A program made the translations under genes and the position numbers. The notes beneath the pieces were generated by a model, which searched no databases, had not been told where the DNA came from, and saw only the letters and a list, made by a program, of their open reading frames with translations. This document shows, in pieces, positions 1-8,412 of a stretch of DNA of 64,000 bases; position 1 is the stretch's first letter, and the number at the start of each line of letters is the position of its first letter. The stretch comes from Rhodophyticola sp. CCM32. GTDB taxonomy: Bacteria; Pseudomonadota; Alphaproteobacteria; Rhodobacterales; Rhodobacteraceae. The DNA is taken from NCBI RefSeq assembly GCF_004751985.1, contig NZ_CP038492.1, positions 620,001-684,000 on the forward strand, given 5' to 3'.

Positions 1-1
1 G

Positions 2-1177
2 GGCGGTCGCGGCGCGGGGAAAACCCGCGCCGGGGCGGAATGGGTGCGGGCCATGGTGGAAGGCGGCACGCCCGAGGCGCCGGGACGGGCGCGACGGGTG
101 GCGCTGGTGGGGGAGACCTATGATCAGGCATTGGCGGTGATGGTGAAGGGGGAGAGCGGGATACTTGCCTGTTCTCCCCCCGACCGTTGCCCGCGCTGGG
201 TGGCGGGTGAGCGGTTGCTGATCTGGCCGAACGGGGCGGAGGCGCGGCTGTATTCCGCCCATGACCCGGAGGCGTTGCGCGGGCCGCAATTCGATGCGGC
301 CTGGGTGGATGAGCTGGCGAAGTGGAAACGGGCGGAAGAGACCTGGGACATGTTGCAATTCGGGCTGCGGCTGGGCCGTCATCCGCAGCAGGTTGTGACG
401 ACGACCCCCCGCAATCTGGGGGTTCTGAAGGATTTGCTTGCGCGTGACAGCACGGTGATGACCCATGCGCCGACAGAGGCGAACCGGGCCTATCTGGCGC
501 CGTCTTTTCTGGAGGATGTGCGGGAGCGGTATGGGCAAACGCGGCTGGGGCGGCAGGAGCTGGATGGCGAATTGCTGGAAGATGTGGAGGGCGCCCTGTG
601 GCGCCGGGCCGATCTGGATGCCGGGCGTGTGGATCAGGTGCCGGAGGGTGCGGGCGTGATTGTGGCGGTGGACCCGCCGGTGACCGGGCATGACGGGTCT
701 GATGCCTGCGGGATCGTGGTGGTGGCCGTGATGCGGGACGGGCCGCCGGAGACATGGCGCGCGGTGGTTCTTGAGGATTGTTCGGTCCGGGCGGCAACGC
801 CGCAGGGTTGGGCGGAAGTGGCCAGCGCCGCATATCACCGGCACCGGGCCGAGCGCATGGTGGCGGAGGTCAATCAGGGCGGTGATCTGGTCGAGACGAT
901 CATGCGGCAGACCGATCCGCTGATCAATTACCGGGCGGTCCGGGCGTCGCGGGGCAAGGTTGCGCGGGCCGAGCCGGTGGCGGCGCTCTATGAACAGGGG
1001 CGGGTGGCGCATCTGGGGGTCTTGAGCGCGTTGGAAGACGAGATGTGCCGGATGGCCCTGACCGGGTTTGAGGGCCGCGGCAGCCCGGACCGGGTGGATG
1101 CGCTGGTCTGGGCGCTGACCGACGGGATGCTGGTGCCCGCGCGCGCCTATCGCAACCCGAAGCTGCGGGTGCTTTAG
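2..1177 (+). CDS. GTA terminase large subunit (TerL, RcGTA gp2-like), 5' truncated by window edge
   Basis: ATP-driven DNA packaging motor with a C-terminal nuclease that loads DNA into the GTA head. The frame is open to the first base: codons from base 2 read GGRGAGKTRAGAEW, the Walker A P-loop, so the real start lies upstream of the window and the GTG at 44 is not the start. Walker B follows as FDAAWVDELAKW (acidic DE pair), then a TTTPRN coupling-type segment. The nuclease half opens with VAVDPPVTGHDGSD, supplying RuvC-fold acidic residues. It heads a same-strand head-then-tail gene order matching the Rhodobacter capsulatus GTA. Assignment as GTA rather than prophage rests on that gene order and the lack of replication or lysis genes in view. 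Confidence 0.93.
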   Translation, partial: GGRGAGKTRAGAEWVRAMVEGGTPEAPGRARRVALVGETYDQALAVMVKGESGILACSPPDRCPRWVAGERLLIWPNGAEARLYSAHDPEALRGPQFDAAWVDELAKWKRAEETWDMLQFGLRLGRHPQQVVTTTPRNLGVLKDLLARDSTVMTHAPTEANRAYLAPSFLEDVRERYGQTRLGRQELDGELLEDVEGALWRRADLDAGRVDQVPEGAGVIVAVDPPVTGHDGSDACGIVVVAVMRDGPPETWRAVVLEDCSVRAATPQGWAEVASAAYHRHRAERMVAEVNQGGDLVETIMRQTDPLINYRAVRASRGKVARAEPVAALYEQGRVAHLGVLSALEDEMCRMALTGFEGRGSPDRVDALVWALTDGMLVPARAYRNPKLRVL

Positions 1178-1284
1178 GAACCTGGCAGCAGGATATCGGA
1201 CCGGGACGGGGCGCTCATCTGCCCTTGTTGGGGGGCCTCGCAATCGCGACGGCGCCCTTTTTCATGGATTGAGGAGAGATGCGG

Positions 1285-2448
1285 ATGGTGTTGGAGTTCT
1301 TGAAACGGGGGGTGTCTGGGATGCCGGAGGCCAAAGCCTCGGCCACGGGGCGGGTGATGGCCTGGGCGGGCACCGGGCGCGTGGCCTGGAGCCCGCGCGA
1401 CACGGTATCGCTGACCCGTACGGGGTTTCAGGGGAACCCGGTCGGCTATCGGTCTGTAACGCTGATTGCCGAGGCGGCGGCGGCTTTGCCGGTGATCTGC
1501 CAGGATGCGGAGCGACGCTATGACATGCATCCGGTTCTGGGGTTGCTGGCGCGGCCCAATGCAGGGCAGGGGCGCAGCGCGCTGATGGAGGCGCTCTATG
1601 CGCAGCTGATGCTGTCGGGCAATGGCTATGTGGAGGCGGTGGCGCCGGAGCCGGGCATGCCTGCGGAGTTGCATGTGTTGCGGTCCGACCGGATGCGCCT
1701 GATCCCCGGTGTGGATGGCTGGCCCGTGGCCTATGAATATACGGTAGGGGCAAAGACCCACCGGTTTGCGCCGGAGCTGATTTGCCATATCCGCAATTTC
1801 CACCCGCAGGATGACCATTACGGGCTGGCGCCGTTGCAGGCGGCGGCAACGGCGATTGATGTGCATAATGCGGCCTCTCGCTGGTCGAAATCCCTGCTGG
1901 ACAATGCGGCGCGGCCTTCGGGCGCGATTGTCTATCGTGGTGTCGATGGGGCGGGCGGGATGAGCCAGGAGCAGTTCGACCGGTTGCAGGAGGAGATGGA
2001 GGCGCATCATCAGGGCGCGCGCAATGCGGGCCGCCCGATGCTGCTGGAAGGCGGGCTGGACTGGAAACCGATGGGGTTTTCGCCCTCGGATATGGAGTTT
2101 CAGAAGACCAAGGAGGCGGCCGCGCGGGAGATTGCGCTCGCCTTTGGTGTGCCGCCGATGTTGCTGGGCATTCCGGGTGACGCGACCTATGCGAATTATG
2201 CGGAAGCCAACCGGGCGTTTTACCGGCTGACGGTGCTGCCGCTGGCGGCCAAGGTGCTGGCGCAACTGGCCCATTGGCTGTCGGGATTTGCCGGTGAGGT
2301 GGTTGATCTGAGGCCGGATCTGGATCAGGTGCCGGCGCTGTCATCGGAGCGGGATGCGCAATGGCGCCGCGTGGCCGAGGCCGCGTTTCTGACCCAGGCC
2401 GAGAAGCGATCAATGCTGGGTCTGCCGAAACTGGCGGAGGATGCATGA
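1285..2448 (+). CDS. Phage/GTA portal protein, HK97 family (gp3-like)
   Basis: Forms the dodecameric ring at the head vertex through which DNA enters and leaves. The 387-residue product has typical HK97-portal features: an N-terminal ALPVICQDA segment, NGYVEAV, the ICHIRNF motif, and a C-terminal FGVPPMLLGIPGDATYANYAEANRAF region. GAGGAG at 1271-1276 is only 2 nt from an ATG at 1279 but 8 nt from the ATG at 1285, so 1285 is preferred. It follows terL by about 100 bp and overlaps the next gene by 4 bp (ATGA), indicating translational coupling. Confidence 0.95.
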   Translation: MVLEFLKRGVSGMPEAKASATGRVMAWAGTGRVAWSPRDTVSLTRTGFQGNPVGYRSVTLIAEAAAALPVICQDAERRYDMHPVLGLLARPNAGQGRSALMEALYAQLMLSGNGYVEAVAPEPGMPAELHVLRSDRMRLIPGVDGWPVAYEYTVGAKTHRFAPELICHIRNFHPQDDHYGLAPLQAAATAIDVHNAASRWSKSLLDNAARPSGAIVYRGVDGAGGMSQEQFDRLQEEMEAHHQGARNAGRPMLLEGGLDWKPMGFSPSDMEFQKTKEAAAREIALAFGVPPMLLGIPGDATYANYAEANRAFYRLTVLPLAAKVLAQLAHWLSGFAGEVVDLRPDLDQVPALSSERDAQWRRVAEAAFLTQAEKRSMLGLPKLAEDA

Positions 2449-2690
2449 AAGAGCGTGAGGCCGGGGGCTCCCGGTTTCTGTATGACCCGTTTGATGTGGC
2501 CAATGCCCGGATCGAGGCCAATGAGCGGGTGCTGGAAGAGCGCTGGCTGGCGCTGACCTTTCGGTTGAAAGCGATCGAGACTGCCCTGGAGCGGCTGGAA
2601 AAGCGGCTGTGGCTGGCGGTTTTTGGCGTGGTCAGCGTGATCCTGGCCCAGGGTGTGGCCGAGCTGATCCAGATGAGTTCTGGCGGATAG
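2445..2690 (+). CDS. Small GTA head protein with C-terminal membrane-like segment (gp3.5-like)
   Basis: An 81-residue protein starting on the ATG that overlaps the portal stop. Residues 15-55 (YDPFDVANARIEANERVLEE onward) look like an amphipathic helix or coiled coil, and residues about 56-72 (LWLAVFGVVSVILAQGV) form one hydrophobic helix. Small proteins of this layout sit between portal and protease in Rhodobacterales GTA clusters (the rcc01685-type head formation protein). Its biochemical role is unknown; placement argues for head assembly. A longer in-frame opening from 2361 is rejected because it would overlap the portal gene heavily. Confidence 0.8.
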   Translation: MKEREAGGSRFLYDPFDVANARIEANERVLEERWLALTFRLKAIETALERLEKRLWLAVFGVVSVILAQGVAELIQMSSGG

Positions 2691-2699
2691 GAGACTGGA

Positions 2700-3263
2700 A
2701 TGACAGCATTAAGTGAGGCAGGGCTTGAGACCAAGTTCTGCCAGTTCGACGAGGCGCTTGTCGTCACCGAGGGCCACAGGATCGAGGGCTATGCAAGCCT
2801 GTTCGGGGCCTGTGATCAGGGCGGTGATGTGGTGCAGGCGGGGGCCTATGGGCGCAGCCTGAATGCCCTGAAGAGCGCCGGGCGTTCGGTGAAAATGCTC
2901 TGGCAGCATGACCCGGCACAACCCATCGGGATCTGGGATGAGGTGCGCGAGGATGGCACCGGCCTGTGGGTCAAGGGCCGGCTGCTGGACAGTACCCAGA
3001 AGGGCCGCGAGGCCGCTGCATTGATCGAGGCGGGCGCGATTGACGGGCTGAGCATCGGCTATCGCACGGTGCGGGCAACGAAGGACGGGCAGGGGCGCAG
3101 GCTTCTGTCGGAGGTGGAGCTTTGGGAAGTGTCGCTTGTGACCTTCCCGATGCTGCCACAGGCACGGGTGGATGCCCAAATGGCCACAGAGGCCAAGGGC
3201 GACATCCTGCAAGACCTGGCGACGGTGTTTCAGGACGCCCGCCGTAAACTGGCGGCGCGCTAA
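2700..3263 (+). CDS. HK97-family prohead protease (gp4-like)
   Basis: Serine protease that matures the capsid. The 187-residue length is normal. The expected catalytic residues are visible: His70 in MLWQHDP, Ser118 in DGLSIGY, and an acidic residue in the ELWEVSLVTFP segment (Glu143 or a neighbouring Glu). It starts 10 bp after the small head gene. Unlike the tightly packed genes around it, it is followed by a 148-bp gap holding an R1 repeat element before the capsid gene. Confidence 0.94.
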   Translation: MTALSEAGLETKFCQFDEALVVTEGHRIEGYASLFGACDQGGDVVQAGAYGRSLNALKSAGRSVKMLWQHDPAQPIGIWDEVREDGTGLWVKGRLLDSTQKGREAAALIEAGAIDGLSIGYRTVRATKDGQGRRLLSEVELWEVSLVTFPMLPQARVDAQMATEAKGDILQDLATVFQDARRKLAAR

Positions 3264-3375
3264 AGCAGAAATCGTTTCATCTGACTCGAAATTCGCTGCC
3301 TCTTCATCAGCAAACTGCTGATCTCGAACGCGAATTTTGATGAGCGATGTTGCAGACTAAAACGATTTCGCTATA
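3264..3375. repeat. R1 element, copy 1 (MITE-like, between protease and capsid genes)
   Basis: A 112-bp sequence starting at the base after the protease stop codon. Its ends are inverted repeats: AGCAGAAATCGTTT at the left and AAACGATTTCGCT at the right (reverse complement AGCGAAATCGTTT). An internal hairpin, ATCAGCA-AAC-TGCTGAT, lies in the middle. A second full copy at 53593-53703 aligns along the whole length with roughly 15 differences, and a third, end-only copy is at 54025-54048. It encodes nothing visible. The structure fits a non-autonomous miniature transposable element. Confidence 0.85.
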
Positions 3376-3411
3376 GGCCCGCTGTCTCATTCCAACAATC
3401 AGGATGATGTG

Positions 3412-4614
3412 ATGACCGAGACCGAGACCAAGTCCGGGGCCGGGGGTGGTGTGTCTGCCAGCCAGGGTCCGGCGGCTGATGTGAAGATGGCCCTTGACGG
3501 GTTTCTGAGCGAATTCAGCCAGTTCCAGGACGACATGACTGCAAAATTTCATAAACAGGAAGAGCGTATTTCGATGCTGAACAGCAAGACCATGACCCAT
3601 TCCCGCCCGGCCTTGTCGGCGGCTGTTGACGAGGGCGCGCCACATAAAAAGGCGATGTCCACCTATCTGCGCTGCGGCGATGACGACGCGTTGCGCGGCC
3701 TTGAACTGGAGGGCAAGGCACTGAACGTGGCGGTCAATGCGGAAGGCGGGTTTCTGGTGGACCCGCAGACCGCCGAGCAGATTCAGGGCGTGTTGCGCGC
3801 CTCCTCTTCCCTGCGGTCGGTGGCCAATGTGGTGAATGTGGAGGCCACATCGTTTGATGTGCTGGTGGACCATACCGATATCGGGGCGGGCTGGGCGACA
3901 GAGGATGATGCCCAGGCCGAGACCGATACGCCGCAGATCGAGCGCATCGCGATCCCGCTGCATGAATTGTCGGCCCTGCCGAAAGCGTCACAACGGTTGC
4001 TGGATGACAGCGCGTTTGACATTGAAAGCTGGCTGGCCGACCGGATCGCCGACAAGTTCAGCCGGGCCGAGGCGATGGCGTTCATCTCGGGCGACGGTAC
4101 GGATAAACCGACCGGGTTTCTGAGCCATCCGAATATCGACAATGAAGGCTGGAACTGGGGCAAGCTTGGCTATGTGCTGACCGGCACTGACGGTGATTTC
4201 GATGCCACGAACCCGGCAGATGCGGTGGTTGATCTGGTTTATGCGCTTGGCGCCCGATATCGTGCGAATGCGTCCTTTGTGATGAACTCGAAAACCGCAG
4301 GCGCCGTGCGCAAGATGAAAGATGCCGATGGCCGGTTCCTGTGGTCCGACGGTCTGGCGGTGGGGGAACCTGCACGGCTGATGGGGTATCCGGTGCTGAT
4401 CGCCGAGGATATGCCCGATATTGCCGCCGATGCGATGGCCATCGCCTTTGGTGATTTCAACGCAGGCTACACGATTGCCGAACGTCCGGACCTGCGGGTG
4501 TTGCGTGATCCGTTCAGCGCCAAACCCCATGTGTTGTTCTATGCCACCAAGCGTGTGGGCGGGGATGTCAGCGATTTTGCGGCAATCAAATTGCTGAAAT
4601 TCGGATCGCTCTGA
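3412..4614 (+). CDS. HK97-family major capsid protein (gp5-like)
   Basis: Main shell protein of the GTA head. The first 70 or so residues form the scaffold-like delta domain (helical, KMALDGFLSEFSQFQDDMTAKF), which the gp4-type protease should remove. The mature part contains AVNAEGGFLVDPQTAEQI, the E-loop/P-domain region and a C-terminal KRVGGDVSDFAAIKLLKF. An in-frame GTG lies at 3409, but ATG 3412 is preferred because AGGA at 3401-3404 is spaced 7 nt from it. The R1 element ends about 36 bp upstream, so its outward sequence could affect capsid expression. Confidence 0.95.
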   Translation: MTETETKSGAGGGVSASQGPAADVKMALDGFLSEFSQFQDDMTAKFHKQEERISMLNSKTMTHSRPALSAAVDEGAPHKKAMSTYLRCGDDDALRGLELEGKALNVAVNAEGGFLVDPQTAEQIQGVLRASSSLRSVANVVNVEATSFDVLVDHTDIGAGWATEDDAQAETDTPQIERIAIPLHELSALPKASQRLLDDSAFDIESWLADRIADKFSRAEAMAFISGDGTDKPTGFLSHPNIDNEGWNWGKLGYVLTGTDGDFDATNPADAVVDLVYALGARYRANASFVMNSKTAGAVRKMKDADGRFLWSDGLAVGEPARLMGYPVLIAEDMPDIAADAMAIAFGDFNAGYTIAERPDLRVLRDPFSAKPHVLFYATKRVGGDVSDFAAIKLLKFGSL

Positions 4615-4640
4615 CTGCGGTCTGAGTTCAGGCCAAAGAT

Positions 4641-4669
4641 CCCTTTCGGATGATTGACATTCGGAAGGG
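4641..4669 (+). terminator. Imperfect RNA hairpin in the capsid/connector gap (attenuator candidate)
   Basis: The gap 4615-4787 contains CCCTTTCGGATG, a 5-nt loop, then CATTCGGAAGGG; as RNA all but one of the twelve positions can pair if G-U pairs are allowed. No long U run follows, so it is not a clear intrinsic terminator. A stem-loop just after a major capsid gene may partly terminate or protect mRNA, which would favour capsid over tail genes. Nothing else is recognised in this gap. Confidence 0.35.
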
Positions 4670-4787
4670 CGGGTGTGACCGGCGCTGATTTTGCGTTTTC
4701 CAGCTGCGTATTCTTTCTTTCGCACGAGTGGCGCGGAGGGTCGGTCACCCCATCTTTTTGAGGTAGGTTTTTCCCGGAGAAAACAAC

Positions 4788-5375
4788 ATGATGATGGTCG
4801 AATTGACCTCGGTATCCAGTGCGGCCCTGCCAGTGGCGGAACTGACCGATCATTTGCGACTGGCCACCGGGTTCGCCGATGATGGCAGCCAGGACGGGCA
4901 GTTGGAAAGCTGCCTGCGCGCGGCCCTGTCGTCGATTGAGGCGCGGATCGGCAAGGCGCTTTATCAGCGTCGTTTCGCCTGGCAGTTGAGCAAATGGCAG
5001 TCAGACGAGGTGCAGGCGCTGCCACTGGCACCGGTGGAGAGCATCGAGAGCATCAAGGTGATCTCGCGTTCCGGGGTGGAGACGGTGCTGGACAGTGACA
5101 GATATGTGCTGCGCAGCGACACCCACCGGCCCGATATTCTGGGCCTTGGCGGGGCGTTGCCCTCGCCGTCCCAGGGCGGGACGATCGAGATTGAATTCAC
5201 CGCCGGTTACAGCGCGGACTGGTCCGGCGTGCCGGCGGATCTGCGTCAGGCGGTGATGATACAGGCAGCCGAGTTTTATGGCGGCCGGGCCGATCATGAC
5301 ACCGGGTTGCCCTTTGCCGTGACAGTGCTGATCGAGCCTTATCGCGCGATCCGCCTGCGGGGGGGCACGACATGA
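4788..5375 (+). CDS. Head-tail connector protein (gp6-like)
   Basis: A 195-residue protein of the phage head-tail connector (phiE125 gp8 / HK97 gp6) type. It has an N-terminal SSAALPVAELTDHLRLATGF helix typical of the fold, LPLAPVESIESIKV in the middle and VPADLRQAVMIQAAEFYGGR near the end. It should form the adaptor ring under the portal. GGAGA at 4776-4780 serves the first of three consecutive ATG codons. The stop overlaps the next start by 4 bp. Confidence 0.88.
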   Translation: MMMVELTSVSSAALPVAELTDHLRLATGFADDGSQDGQLESCLRAALSSIEARIGKALYQRRFAWQLSKWQSDEVQALPLAPVESIESIKVISRSGVETVLDSDRYVLRSDTHRPDILGLGGALPSPSQGGTIEIEFTAGYSADWSGVPADLRQAVMIQAAEFYGGRADHDTGLPFAVTVLIEPYRAIRLRGGTT

Positions 5376-5701
5376 GCGCGGGCCCTCATCTGTCGCGCCG
5401 CCTGCGTCTGGAGGGGCCTGCACGCGCGCCCGATGGCGCAGGCGGGTTCGTTGAGGTCTGGGAGCATCTGGGGATCATCTGGGCCGAAGTGGCACCGCGC
5501 ACGGGCCGTGATGACGCGACAATCTCGCGTCTGGGCCTGCGGATCACAGTGCGGGCCGCGCCGCAGGGGGCGCCCTCGCGGCCCACGCCGCAACAGCGGT
5601 TCGTGGATGGCACGCGGATTTACCGGATTGAAGCGGTGACCGAGACCGACCCGGAGGGCCGGTATCTGACCTGCTATGCCAGTGAGGAGGCGGGCGCATG
5701 A
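5372..5701 (+). CDS. Head-tail adaptor / head closure protein (gp7-like)
   Basis: A 109-residue protein resembling the SPP1 gp16-like head-tail joining family: short beta-rich chain with EVWEHLGIIWAEVAPRTGRD near the centre and QRFVDGTRIYRIEAVTETDP near the end, the pattern usual for stopper proteins. Start and stop both overlap neighbours by 4 bp, indicating coupled translation within the connector set. Role inferred from fold resemblance and position. Confidence 0.85.
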   Translation: MSAGPHLSRRLRLEGPARAPDGAGGFVEVWEHLGIIWAEVAPRTGRDDATISRLGLRITVRAAPQGAPSRPTPQQRFVDGTRIYRIEAVTETDPEGRYLTCYASEEAGA

Positions 5702-6111
5702 GCTATGGGATCACAGCCGCGTTGCAGGCGGCGATCTATACCGCCCTGACCGGGGATGCGGCGCTGACGACACTGGTTGACGGGGCCGTTTTCGATGCGC
5801 TGCCGCCGGGGCCGGTGCCGTCGATCTATGTCAGCCTGGGGCCGGAACGGGTGCGTGACCGGTCTGACAAGCTGGCCGGTGGCGCGCAGCATGATCTGAG
5901 CCTGACGGTGACCAGCGATCAGGCCGGGTTTCAGACCGCCAAAGAGGTTGCGGCGCGGATTTCGGATGTGCTGGACGGGGCCGATCTGGCCCTGTCGCGG
6001 GGCCGGCTGACCAGCCTGCTGTTCACCCGGGCGCGCGCCCGGCGGACCCGCGCGGGGCGGGAGATCGAAATCTGGTTCCGCGCTTTTGTGGATGATGCCG
6101 CACCTGTCTGA
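5698..6111 (+). CDS. DUF3168 tail-completion protein (gp8-like)
   Basis: A 137-residue protein with the DUF3168 pattern: an N-terminal helix LQAAIYTALTGDAALTTLV, the core PSIYVSLGPE, then LSLTVTSD and a C-terminal beta segment EIEIWFRAFVDD. In tailed phages and RcGTA this family terminates the tail tube at the head interface. It begins inside the stop of the previous gene and is followed by a 39-bp gap with a good ribosome-binding site for the major tail gene. Confidence 0.87.
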   Translation: MSYGITAALQAAIYTALTGDAALTTLVDGAVFDALPPGPVPSIYVSLGPERVRDRSDKLAGGAQHDLSLTVTSDQAGFQTAKEVAARISDVLDGADLALSRGRLTSLLFTRARARRTRAGREIEIWFRAFVDDAAPV

Positions 6112-6150
6112 GGAACGTCGCACAGGTCTTTGATATTATTGGAGAGAAAT

Positions 6151-6564
6151 ATGGGTTCGCAAAATGGTAAGGACCTTCTGCTGAAGGTCGATCTGGATGG
6201 TCAGGGTGTGTTTGAAACCCTGGCGGGGCTGCGCGCGACGCGGCTGAGTTTCAATACGGAAACAGTCGATGTGACCAGCCTGGAGTCCACCGGTGGCTGG
6301 CGTGAATTGCTGGGCGGGTCGGGCGTGAAATCGGCCGCGTTGAGCGGGTCGGGCGTGTTTCGGGATGCGGATACGGATGAACGGGCGCGGCAGATCTTCT
6401 TTGACGGCGAGGTGCCGGAGTTTCAGGTGATCCTGCCGGATTTCGGCACGGTGGAGGGGCCGTTCCAGATTACCGCGATTGAATATGCGGGCAATTATGA
6501 CGGGGAGGCGACCTATGAGATGTCGATGGCCTCGGCCGGTGCGTTGACCTTCACGCCGCTGTAA
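6151..6564 (+). CDS. Major tail tube protein (gp9-like, TP901-1 type)
   Basis: A 137-residue major tail protein forming the stacked hexameric tube. GGAGAG at 6141-6146 precedes ATG 6151; a TTG at 6130 in frame is disregarded. Characteristic pieces are NGKDLLLKV at the N terminus, the strand ETVDVTSLESTGGWRELL, and IEYAGNYDGEATYEMSMASAG near the end. The strong ribosome-binding site fits a product needed in many copies. Confidence 0.9.
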   Translation: MGSQNGKDLLLKVDLDGQGVFETLAGLRATRLSFNTETVDVTSLESTGGWRELLGGSGVKSAALSGSGVFRDADTDERARQIFFDGEVPEFQVILPDFGTVEGPFQITAIEYAGNYDGEATYEMSMASAGALTFTPL

Positions 6565-6568
6565 CCCG

Positions 6569-6883
6569 ATGGCAAACCCCCTGAGAGGCGAGGTGGCGCT
6601 GGTTCTGGATGGCGAGCGCCGGGTCTGCAAACTGACCCTTGGCGCGCTGGCCGAGCTGGAAGACCATTTGCAGGCAGACAGTCTGGCGGTGCTGGTGGAC
6701 CGTTTCGAAAGCGGTTCATTACGTGCCCGTGATGTTTTGCTGCTGATCTCGGCGGGGTTGCGCGGGGGCGGCTGGAGCGGCGACCTGTCCGATCTGCTGC
6801 AAGCCGAGATCGAGGGCGGGCCGCTGGAAGCCGCGCGGGTGGCCGCGCGGATGCTGGCGCTGGCCTTCCGGCCGCCCCAATGA
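6569..6883 (+). CDS. GTA gp10-family tail assembly chaperone
   Basis: A 104-residue member of the GTA gp10 family: GEVALVLDGERRVCKLTLGALAELE at the start and ISAGLRGGG in the centre. The family resembles phage tail assembly chaperones that hold the tape measure protein before tube polymerisation. It follows the tail tube gene by 4 bp and overlaps the next small gene by 4 bp, a layout like chaperone pairs in siphophages. Confidence 0.86.
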   Translation: MANPLRGEVALVLDGERRVCKLTLGALAELEDHLQADSLAVLVDRFESGSLRARDVLLLISAGLRGGGWSGDLSDLLQAEIEGGPLEAARVAARMLALAFRPPQ

Positions 6884-7098
6884 ACAATCCGAAGGGCAAG
6901 GACGGTTTCGACTGGCCCGGGCTGATGCGTGCAGGCCTGCAGGGTCTGGGGCTGACGCCTGACCAGTTCTGGGCGCTGACGCCGTCGGAATTGCTGATGA
7001 TGCTGGGTGAGGGGCAGGGCCCCACGCCTTTGGGGCGGGCGGGGCTGGAGGCTTTGGCCGCAAAATTCCCTGACAATATACGGGCCATGGAGGGCTGA
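6880..7098 (+). CDS. Small rcc01693-type tail chaperone protein (gp10.1-like)
   Basis: A 72-residue protein with FDWPGLMRAGLQGLGLTPDQFWALTPSEL, the signature of the rcc01693-type (phage TAC 6) small proteins found between gp10 and the tape measure in GTA clusters. It probably acts with gp10 as the second tail assembly chaperone. Both ends are tightly spaced to its neighbours (4-bp overlap upstream, 3-bp gap downstream). Confidence 0.85.
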   Translation: MNNPKGKDGFDWPGLMRAGLQGLGLTPDQFWALTPSELLMMLGEGQGPTPLGRAGLEALAAKFPDNIRAMEG

Positions 7099-7101
7099 GA
7101 C

Positions 7102-7764
7102 ATGACCGAACTGGAGGATGGCATTGACGGGTTCCAGGCCCGGATCGACCAGCTGGAGGACAGCCTGTCAGGGGCCGGTACGATGGTGGGCGCGTTCCGC
7201 ATGGAGGTAGACGAGATGCAGCAGGCGTTGCTGTATTCGCGGCGCGAGGCCGAAGGTATGTCACGGTCGATCGGCGGCGGGTTGCGGCGGGCCTTTGACG
7301 GGGTGATCTTTGATGGGCTGCGGCTGTCCGATGCGCTGCGCGATGTGGCGCAAAGCATGGTGGATGCAGCCTATAACACCGCGATACGCCCGGTGCAGAA
7401 CGCGGTTGGCAGCGCGCTGACCAACGGGGTCAATTCCCTGGTCAGCGGTCTTCTGCCGTTCCAGAAAGGCGGCGCGTTCGGCAATGGCCGGGTGATGCCC
7501 TTTGCCCGGGGCGGGGTGGTCAACGGGCCGATGCAGTTTCCGATGCGCGGCGGTATCGGCCTGATGGGCGAGGCGGGGCCAGAGGCGATTATGCCGCTTC
7601 GCCGCGGGGCCGATGGCCGTCTGGGCGTTGCATCGGCCGGGGGCAGCCCGGTGAACATCACCATGAACATCACCACGCCGGATGCGCAGGGGTTCCGCCG
7701 CAGCCAGACGCAGATTGCCGCGCAGCTGAGCCGGGCCATGGCGCGCGGACAGCGCAACCGCTGA
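7102..7764 (+). CDS. GTA tape measure protein (gp11-like)
   Basis: Sets tail length. At 220 residues it is far shorter than phage tape measures but matches the short RcGTA tail. The N-terminal half is helical (QARIDQLEDSLSGAGTMV; VDEMQQALLYSRREAEGM). The C-terminal part carries the glycine-rich tape-measure ending: GAFGNGRVMPFARGG, GLMGEAGPEAIMPLRRGADG, then NITMNITTPDAQGF. Position after the chaperones supports the call. Confidence 0.88.
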   Translation: MTELEDGIDGFQARIDQLEDSLSGAGTMVGAFRMEVDEMQQALLYSRREAEGMSRSIGGGLRRAFDGVIFDGLRLSDALRDVAQSMVDAAYNTAIRPVQNAVGSALTNGVNSLVSGLLPFQKGGAFGNGRVMPFARGGVVNGPMQFPMRGGIGLMGEAGPEAIMPLRRGADGRLGVASAGGSPVNITMNITTPDAQGFRRSQTQIAAQLSRAMARGQRNR

Positions 7765-7780
7765 ACAAGGACACCAGAAC

Positions 7781-8412
7781 ATGTCATTTCACGAAGTCCG
7801 GTTTCCCGCCAATCTGAGCCTCGGCTCGGTCGGCGGGCCCGAACGGCGCACCGATGTGGTGACGCTGGCCAACGGGTTTGAGGAACGCAACACCCCCTGG
7901 GCACATTCGCGCCGGCGCTATGACGCGGGCGTGGCGATGCGCAGCCTGGATGATCTTGAAACGCTGATCGCGTTTTTCGAGGCGCGGCGCGGGCAGCTTT
8001 TCGGGTTCCGCTGGAAGGATTGGGCGGATTACAAAAGCTGTGCCCCTCGAAAGAGTCGGACTACCGCGATCAGCAGATTGCCATCGGCGATGGGGTCAGC
8101 CGGGTTTTTCAACTGAACAAGACCTATAAATCCGGCGAGAACAGCTATACCCGCCCGATCACCAAACCGGTTGCGGGCACGGTGCTGATGGGGATTTCCA
8201 CCGACGCGCTGGTGGATACGATCCATTACAGCGTCGATCTGGCCACAGGGCTGGTCACGTTTGTGGATATTCCCGAAGCGGGGGAGCGGATTACGGCGGG
8301 GTTCGAATATGACGTGCCGGTGCGGTTTGACACCGCCAGCATCCAGACCTCGGTGGCGACGTTTCAGGCCGGGGATGCGCCAAGCGTGCCGGTGGTGGAG
8401 ATCCGGTTATGA
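7781..8412 (+). pseudogene. DUF2460 distal tail protein (gp12-like) with apparent 1-nt frameshift
   Basis: Together two overlapping frames give one full-length DUF2460 protein of about 210 residues, the distal tail/baseplate ring protein of RcGTA. Frame one runs from ATG 7781 through RRYDAGVAMRSLDDLETLIAFFEARRGQLFGFRWKDWADYKSCAP; frame two continues SKESDYRDQQIAIGDGVSRVFQL to VPVVEIRL and stops at 8412. The break is at the C4 run 8043-8046; one extra C restores the join. All family-typical segments are otherwise present, and the stop overlaps the next gene start, so this may be a sequencing error rather than a dead gene. Confidence 0.85.

Noticed and set aside
1174..2767. Long open frames on the minus strand opposite the portal gene
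   Set aside because: Rich in Arg, Pro, His and Ala as expected of antisense frames in high-GC coding DNA; no motif, no ribosome site, and the + strand gene is unmistakable.
6569..7098. Lambda G/GT-type programmed frameshift between the two tail chaperones
   Set aside because: The second gene has its own ATG overlapping the first stop by 4 bp and both match separate GTA families.
7781..8412. Programmed ribosomal frameshift in the gp12-like gene
   Set aside because: No slippery heptamer, and this gene is not one that uses recoding in tailed phages; four similar breaks at or beside G/C runs elsewhere in the window point to sequence error.
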